In this document: piece after piece, positions 59,769 to 64,000 of the stretch | How the letters are laid out: the number at the start of each line of letters is the position of its first letter | Position numbering within the stretch: position 1 is the stretch's first letter | Source: an uncultured Bacteroidota bacterium | GTDB lineage: Bacteria; Bacteroidota; Bacteroidia; Bacteroidales; F082 | Direction of reading: 5' to 3' | DNA: 64,000 nucleotides | Assembly (NCBI GenBank): GCA_900542475.1 | Contig: UQNO01000007.1 | Coordinates: 1-64,000, forward strand | Translations under genes and position numbers: made by a program | The notes under the pieces: generated by a model | The model's database searches: none | The model's input: only the letters and a program-made list of their open reading frames with translations | What the model was told of the DNA's origin: nothing

Positions 59769-60563
59769 TTATACAAAATAGTTTATCGAGTTAGTTTTGA
59801 CTCTCGAAATTGAAACTGCAAATTTACAAAATTTTTTAATAATAGCGTCAGCAATTAATTCTTTTGTAAATTGTTCTGTTTCATAATGCCCCGCATCGAC
59901 CAAAAGCAGTTTGCCATCTGCTTCAAAAAAGTCGTGATATTTTACATCGCCGGTAATGTAAGCGTCTGCATTACAACGTTTTACATTATCGAGCAAGAAA
60001 AAGCCCGAGCCGCCACAGAGTGCCACTTTTTTAATTTTCTTACCTAAAAAATCCGAATGACGAAGAGCTTTCGCGTTCAGATTATTTTTCACGAGAGACA
60101 AAAAAGCTGTTTCTTCGAGAGCATTGTCAAGTTCACCCACCATGCCGCCGCCAGTCAACACATCATCATCAGTCTTTATCGGCTCTAAAATCTCAAGATT
60201 TTTCAATCCTATTTTATCCGCAAGCCATTTACTGACACCGAGATAGCTGTTATCGAGATTAGTATGCATACAAGCGATGGCGATATCGTGTTTTATCGCC
60301 TTGATAATGATTCGTTCAATTGTATTATCAGGTAAAATATGTTTAAGAGGGCGATAGATAAGAGGATGATGGCTTATCACAAGATGGAAACCGTTTTCTA
60401 TTGCCTCGTTGACAACGGCTTCGGTCACGTCAAGCGTTATCAACACCTTGTCTATCAGCATATTAGCATCACCGAGCAAAAGTCCTGCATTGTCCCACGA
60501 CTCTTGCCATTTGAGTGGAGCGATGTCGGTGACACAGCCGACAATTTCACTAACTTTGTTCAT
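59769..60563 (-). CDS. Nif3-like dinuclear metal-centre protein
   Basis: 264 residues, near the short YbgI length (247), so it lacks the PII-like insertion that makes many relatives about 365. Metal ligands are in VISHHPLIYRPLKH, CMHTNLDN, and DAGHYETE. The WDNAGLLLGD motif near the start is diagnostic. It forms a toroidal hexamer with two metals per subunit. The enzymatic role is uncertain (GTP cyclohydrolase I type 2 is a common but unproven label). It is first gene of a two-gene operon with the zinc ribbon protein. Confidence 0.93.
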   Translation of the reverse strand: MNKVSEIVGCVTDIAPLKWQESWDNAGLLLGDANMLIDKVLITLDVTEAVVNEAIENGFHLVISHHPLIYRPLKHILPDNTIERIIIKAIKHDIAIACMHTNLDNSYLGVSKWLADKIGLKNLEILEPIKTDDDVLTGGGMVGELDNALEETAFLSLVKNNLNAKALRHSDFLGKKIKKVALCGGSGFFLLDNVKRCNADAYITGDVKYHDFFEADGKLLLVDAGHYETEQFTKELIADAIIKKFCKFAVSISRVKTNSINYFV

Positions 60564-60621
60564 TTCAAAATTTTTCGCTAAAATAATAAAAATAATAATG
60601 TATGGATAAAAAAATATTTTG

Positions 60622-60629
60622 TATATTTG
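60622..60629 (+). promoter_or_regulatory. Promoter -7 box of lpxK-PNP-lpxH
   Basis: TATATTTG fits TAnnTTTG, 24 bp before the lpxK ATG at 60654. Confidence 0.6.
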
Positions 60630-60653
60630 TACGTTTATATCAAAAATTGACCG

Positions 60654-61703
60654 ATGAACAGATTGTTGACACCATTATCATGGCTTTATGCAATTGTTTT
60701 GTACATTCGCCATTGGCTGTATGACTGCGGGATATTGAAATCAAAAAGTTTCAATGTTCCAACAATCTGCATTGGAAATCTCGCACTCGGCGGGACAGGC
60801 AAGACACCTCATACAGAATATCTTATCCGGCTTTTGAAAGACAAAGCGAATGTTGCCGTACTAAGCAGAGGTTACGGCAGACAGACATACGGATATATCG
60901 TTGCCAACGAGGCAGCCACTGCCGAGCAGATTGGGGACGAGCCGCTTCAATATCGATTGAAATTCAATAACATAACAGTGGCGGTTGACGAAGACAGACG
61001 CGAAGGAATATATAATTTGACACGTCAAGACAACGCACCTGATGTCATATTACTTGACGATGCTTATCAGCATAGAAAAATCAAACCCGGGATTAACATA
61101 CTTTTAACAGAATATTACAATCTGTACAAGAAAGACATGCTCATTCCGGCAGGAAAGCTTCGAGATGTGAAATATGCCGCCAAACGCGCCGACATCATTA
61201 TTGTCACGAAATCACCGAAAGTGTTGATCCCTTACGACAGGCGCGACGTGATAAATACTATCGATGCCCAGCCTTATCAGAAGATTTTTTTCACTTATAT
61301 TGAGTTTCAAAGACTTACGCCTGTCAACAACACAGCGAAGGAGACTATTCTTCAAGATATGAAATCTATTTATCTGTTTTGCGGTATAGCCAATCCTTAT
61401 CCATTAGAAGATTATCTAAAGAGAAAATATAACACGTTGATTACCAAATACTTTAACGACCACCATCATTTCACCGACAATGATATTGACATGATTTTGG
61501 ATGGTTTCGACAGTGTGATTGGTAAAAACAAGATTATTGTAACAACCGAAAAAGATTTAATGCGATTAACGAGCTCTTCATTTATCAACAGATTTGACAA
61601 TGTACCCTTATTCACCATTCCTATAGAGGTGCGTTTCAACGATGACAAGGAAGAGACAGAATTTAACAATTTGATATTGAATTATGTTGGAAAAAATTCT
61701 TGA
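60654..61703 (+). CDS. lpxK: Tetraacyldisaccharide 4'-kinase LpxK
   Basis: 349 residues. It phosphorylates the 4' position of the lipid A disaccharide at the inner membrane. One amphipathic/hydrophobic N-terminal segment (about 6-20) anchors it. The P-loop is GGTGKTP (46-52), followed by the catalytic Asp region VILLDDAYQHRKIKPGINILL and the LIPAGKLRD block. The 3' end overlaps the next gene (PNP) by 20 bp. The order lpxK, nucleoside phosphorylase, lpxH puts two lipid A genes around a purine gene. Confidence 0.96.
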   Translation: MNRLLTPLSWLYAIVLYIRHWLYDCGILKSKSFNVPTICIGNLALGGTGKTPHTEYLIRLLKDKANVAVLSRGYGRQTYGYIVANEAATAEQIGDEPLQYRLKFNNITVAVDEDRREGIYNLTRQDNAPDVILLDDAYQHRKIKPGINILLTEYYNLYKKDMLIPAGKLRDVKYAAKRADIIIVTKSPKVLIPYDRRDVINTIDAQPYQKIFFTYIEFQRLTPVNNTAKETILQDMKSIYLFCGIANPYPLEDYLKRKYNTLITKYFNDHHHFTDNDIDMILDGFDSVIGKNKIIVTTEKDLMRLTSSSFINRFDNVPLFTIPIEVRFNDDKEETEFNNLILNYVGKNS

Positions 61704-62511
61704 GACAGTAGATTTTATCAAATCTAAGACAAATTCATTTGAACCGGAAGCAGGCATTGTGTTGGGTTCGGGTTTAGGCGGATTAGCGAATGTTATTGAC
61801 ACTCAATACGCCATACCATATAAAGATATTCCCAATTTCCCTGTTTCCACTGTACACGGACACGAGGGCAGGCTTATAATGGGTATCTTGGGTAACAGAA
61901 AAGTGATAGCGATGCAAGGTCGTTTTCACTATTATGAAGGTTACAACACCAAGGAAGTCACATTCCCGATACGCGTACTTAAATATTTAGGAATCAAGCT
62001 GTTGATACTTTCAAACGCCAGCGGTGGCATCAATCCGGACTTCAGGGTGAGCGACATCATGTTCATCACCGACCACATCAATCTGTTGCCAAACCCATTG
62101 ATTGGAAAGAACGACGACCGTATAGGGACGCGTTTTCCCGAGATGAGCGAGGCATATAACAAAAACGTGCTTGCAATGGCGGATAAAATCGCCAATGAAT
62201 TGGATATCAAGGTACAGCACGGTGTTTACGTTGGTGATACCGGTCCAACATACGAGACACCTGCGGAATACAATTATTATCGTGTGATTGGCGGCGACTG
62301 CGTTGGAATGTCAACTGTTCCAGAGGTTATAGTGGCACGCCATTGCGGTTTGCCAGTATTTGCGCTTTCGGTTATCACCGACCTTGGAGGGAAAGATATC
62401 GCGGTGCAAGTGACACATGAAGAGGTCATCAACGCAGCCAATGTAGCAGAGCCCAAGATGACAGCGATTCTGAAAGAGCTGCTCAGACGTTTACATGAGA
62501 TAAAGTTTTGA
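61684..62511 (+). CDS. Purine-nucleoside phosphorylase (trimeric type)
   Basis: 275 residues, the trimeric (PNP/MTAP) class. It splits purine nucleosides with phosphate to give free base and ribose 1-phosphate. Phosphate loop GSGLGGLA, substrate motif GRFHYYEGY with the His, the SNASGGINP block, and the VTDL/TDLGGKD region with GDCVGMSTVPE are all present. The ATG overlaps the lpxK end by 20 bp, and the stop lies 10 bp before lpxH, so it is translated with lipid A genes. That is a chance or conserved operon arrangement in Bacteroidales. Confidence 0.96.
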   Translation: MLEKILETVDFIKSKTNSFEPEAGIVLGSGLGGLANVIDTQYAIPYKDIPNFPVSTVHGHEGRLIMGILGNRKVIAMQGRFHYYEGYNTKEVTFPIRVLKYLGIKLLILSNASGGINPDFRVSDIMFITDHINLLPNPLIGKNDDRIGTRFPEMSEAYNKNVLAMADKIANELDIKVQHGVYVGDTGPTYETPAEYNYYRVIGGDCVGMSTVPEVIVARHCGLPVFALSVITDLGGKDIAVQVTHEEVINAANVAEPKMTAILKELLRRLHEIKF

Positions 62512-62521
62512 TAATCAAAAG

Positions 62522-63319
62522 ATGAAGAAGGTTTACTTCGCCACGGATTTCCATCTCGGAGTACCGACTTTGGAAGATAGTTTGAGACGCGAGAAGATGT
62601 TTCTCGACTTTTTGGACACTATCAAGGACGAATGCGAAGAGCTTTTTCTGATGGGCGATTTGTTCGACTTCTGGTACGAGTACAAGACTGTTGTTCCTCG
62701 CGGACACGTCCGCTTGCTTGGCAAACTCGCAGACTTTATCGACAGTGGTATTCCCGTGCATCTTTTTGCAGGCAACCACGACCTTTGGACGTTTTCGTAT
62801 CTTCAGGAAGAGATTGGTGTTCAAGTACATAGAGAGCCGGAAGTGATGGTGCTGAAAGGAAAGAAATTTTTCCTTGTTCACGGTGACGGACGCGGCGAAG
62901 GCGACGGTGGTTATAAATTTCTAAAAAGCGTGTTTGAAAACAGGTTCTTGCAGTGGTGTTTCCGCCATGTACATCCTGATTTCGGCATCAGAGTGGCATT
63001 GAAATGGTCTCGCAATCACAGAAATAAAAAGTTAAAGAAAGAGTCTGAAGGCAATTTCTATAATGACGTGGAGAACACGAGGTTATACAAATATGCCATG
63101 GCTGAAATAAAGAAAGACCCCTCCATTGATTTCTTTGTATTCGGCCACCAGCACAAACCCATGCAGTACAAAACCGGCGAGCATGCCATTACGACAGTTG
63201 TCGGTAACTGGATTTGGGATTACACGTATGCGGTGTTTGATGGCGAGGGAATGAATTTGAAAAAATGGTCTGTCATTTCGGTTGAGGCGAAGCAAAATGG
63301 AGAAAAATCCGCCAGATGA
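62522..63319 (+). CDS. lpxH: UDP-2,3-diacylglucosamine diphosphatase (LpxH-like)
   Basis: 265 residues, calcineurin-like phosphoesterase. It removes UMP from UDP-diacylglucosamine to give lipid X. Metal ligands lie in ATDFHLG (D9, H11), MGDLFDFW, GNHD, LVHGDGRGEGDGG and FGHQHKP, all the metallophosphatase blocks. The last 15 residues (VISVEAKQNGEKSAR) are coded by the dispersed repeat that begins at 63272. Without it the protein would end near LKKW, as in relatives. The metal site is untouched, so activity is expected. It is third in the lpxK operon. Confidence 0.93.
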   Translation: MKKVYFATDFHLGVPTLEDSLRREKMFLDFLDTIKDECEELFLMGDLFDFWYEYKTVVPRGHVRLLGKLADFIDSGIPVHLFAGNHDLWTFSYLQEEIGVQVHREPEVMVLKGKKFFLVHGDGRGEGDGGYKFLKSVFENRFLQWCFRHVHPDFGIRVALKWSRNHRNKKLKKESEGNFYNDVENTRLYKYAMAEIKKDPSIDFFVFGHQHKPMQYKTGEHAITTVVGNWIWDYTYAVFDGEGMNLKKWSVISVEAKQNGEKSAR

Positions 63320-63474
63320 GTCTTACTAAACCGTCAATCGGAGATTTTTCGACTTCACTCCGTTCCGCTCGAAATGACGGTGTGAACAGATTGGTTCCGC
63401 TCGAAATGACGATGTGAACAGATTGGTTCCGCTCGAAATAACGGCATTGAGAAATAAACTTCACTCGAAATGAC
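63272..63474. repeat. Dispersed palindromic repeat fused to the 3' end of lpxH
   Basis: Left end GTCATTTCGG (63272), then TTGAGGCGAAGCAAAATGGAG. Right ends TCGAAATGAC are at 63369, 63401 and 63465, with a variant TCGAAATAAC at 63433. Between them is a 32-bp tandem duplication (GTGTGAACAGATTGGTTCCG..., 63379-63442). The first 48 bp are coding for lpxH. Confidence 0.85.
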
Positions 63475-63504
63475 AAACATAGATAACAATTAAATATTAC
63501 AAAT

Positions 63505-64000
63505 ATGGAAAAAGTCAAAAATTACATCAAGGAAAACGAAAATCGTTTTTTGGAAGAGTTGTTTGGATTGATTAGAATTCCTTCTATCAGTTCAGAATCT
63601 GCGCACAAGCCGGATATGATCAAGGCTGCCGAATATTGGAGAGACAGCATTTTGAAGGCCGGTGCGGACAAAGCCGAGGTGATGCCGACAGAAGGCAACC
63701 CGATAGTTTACGGTGAGAAAATCATCGACAAAAAGTTACCCACAGTGCTTGTTTACGGTCATTATGACGTGATGCCTGTTGACCCGATAGAGTTGTGGCA
63801 TACCGATCCGTTCGAGCCGGTCATCAAAGACGGAAAGATCTGGGCTCGCGGAGCTGACGACGACAAGGGTCAAGCCTTCATGCATGCCAAGGCGTTTGAG
63901 ACGATGATTAAGACCGGAACACTGCCCTGCAACGTCAAATTCATGCTTGAGGGCGAGGAGGAAATAGGTTCAGGCAGTCTCTCAAAATGGATTGAAGAAT
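63505..64000 (+). CDS. M20 family metallopeptidase (dipeptidase), cut off by the window end
   Basis: The first 165 residues are visible. The sequence starts MEKVKNYIKENENRFLEELF. Zinc and catalytic motifs are intact so far: VLVYGHYDVMP (His ligand and Asp), WARGADDDKGQ (bridging Asp), and LEGEEEIGSGS (catalytic Glu-Glu). This is the M20 dipeptidase/ArgE group of two-zinc cytosolic peptidases. The reading frame is still open at base 64000. It begins 30 bp after the repeat downstream of lpxH and probably has its own transcript, though no clear -7 box was seen. Confidence 0.9.
   Translation, partial: MEKVKNYIKENENRFLEELFGLIRIPSISSESAHKPDMIKAAEYWRDSILKAGADKAEVMPTEGNPIVYGEKIIDKKLPTVLVYGHYDVMPVDPIELWHTDPFEPVIKDGKIWARGADDDKGQAFMHAKAFETMIKTGTLPCNVKFMLEGEEEIGSGSLSKWIEE

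Noticed and set aside
63369..63474. CRISPR-like array
   Set aside because: The 32-bp repeats are directly adjacent with no unique spacers and belong to the dispersed repeat family. No cas genes were seen.

Overview
The window reads as chromosomal DNA of a member of the Bacteroidota, most likely an uncultured Bacteroidales. The signs are the -7 box TAnnTTTG in front of many genes, two secreted proteins with type IX (Por) C-terminal sorting domains, PEGA and BACON domains, a DUF5606 protein, a tmRNA whose tag reads GENTYALAA, and lipid A genes (lpxK, lpxH) beside OmpP1/FadL-like and PagL-like outer-membrane proteins. Species cannot be named from the sequence alone.

Layout. 1-9.3 kb: dispersed repeats, an ABC-F ATPase, a 600-residue surface lipoprotein with an odd 350-nt leader, a methyltransferase, htpG, lemA and a TPM-domain protein. 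9.4-19.8 kb: ftsE, two glycosyltransferases, murB (with a repeat-derived insertion), pyrD-pyrK, a DUF5606 protein, purB with an MsbA-like exporter, and a lipocalin-like protein. 19.9-31.8 kb: lpdA with a lytic transglycosylase and uvrA, a LysM glucosaminidase, rsmG, an M16 peptidase and an MFS transporter. 32-36.8 kb: a T9SS cargo protein, tRNA-Val and tRNA-Gly, a LOG-family protein coupled to a sigma-54-type response regulator, tmRNA and tRNA-Arg. 36.8-45.7 kb: a five-gene minus-strand operon that is the most unusual part of the window. 45.8-64 kb: mostly housekeeping (Smr protein, radical SAM protein, TrmH-like methylase, psd-cdsA, mazG, proS, zinc-ribbon/Nif3 pair, lpxK-PNP-lpxH) mixed with envelope proteins, ending in a truncated M20 peptidase.

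The 36.8-45.7 kb operon encodes, in transcription order: a two-TM channel-like protein with tandem RCK-type domains and a C-terminal RyR domain; a secreted protein with a possible NTF2-like region; a PEGA/BACON/beta-barrel outer-membrane protein; a secreted possible beta-propeller; and a membrane-anchored TIR protein with a periplasmic FGE-sulfatase-like domain. Gaps are 7, 7 and 2 bp and the last junction overlaps by 1 bp, so co-expression is likely. I read it as a candidate envelope-spanning sensing or defence module. Its function is inferred, not shown.

A second theme is repeats. A family with terminal inverted repeats GTCATTTCGA...TCGAAATGAC occurs at about eight loci. One degenerate copy lies in frame inside murB, one makes the C-terminus of lpxH, and one forms the rsmG leader. 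Two arrays of inverted 7-bp repeats and one 9-bp G-rich minisatellite also occur between genes.
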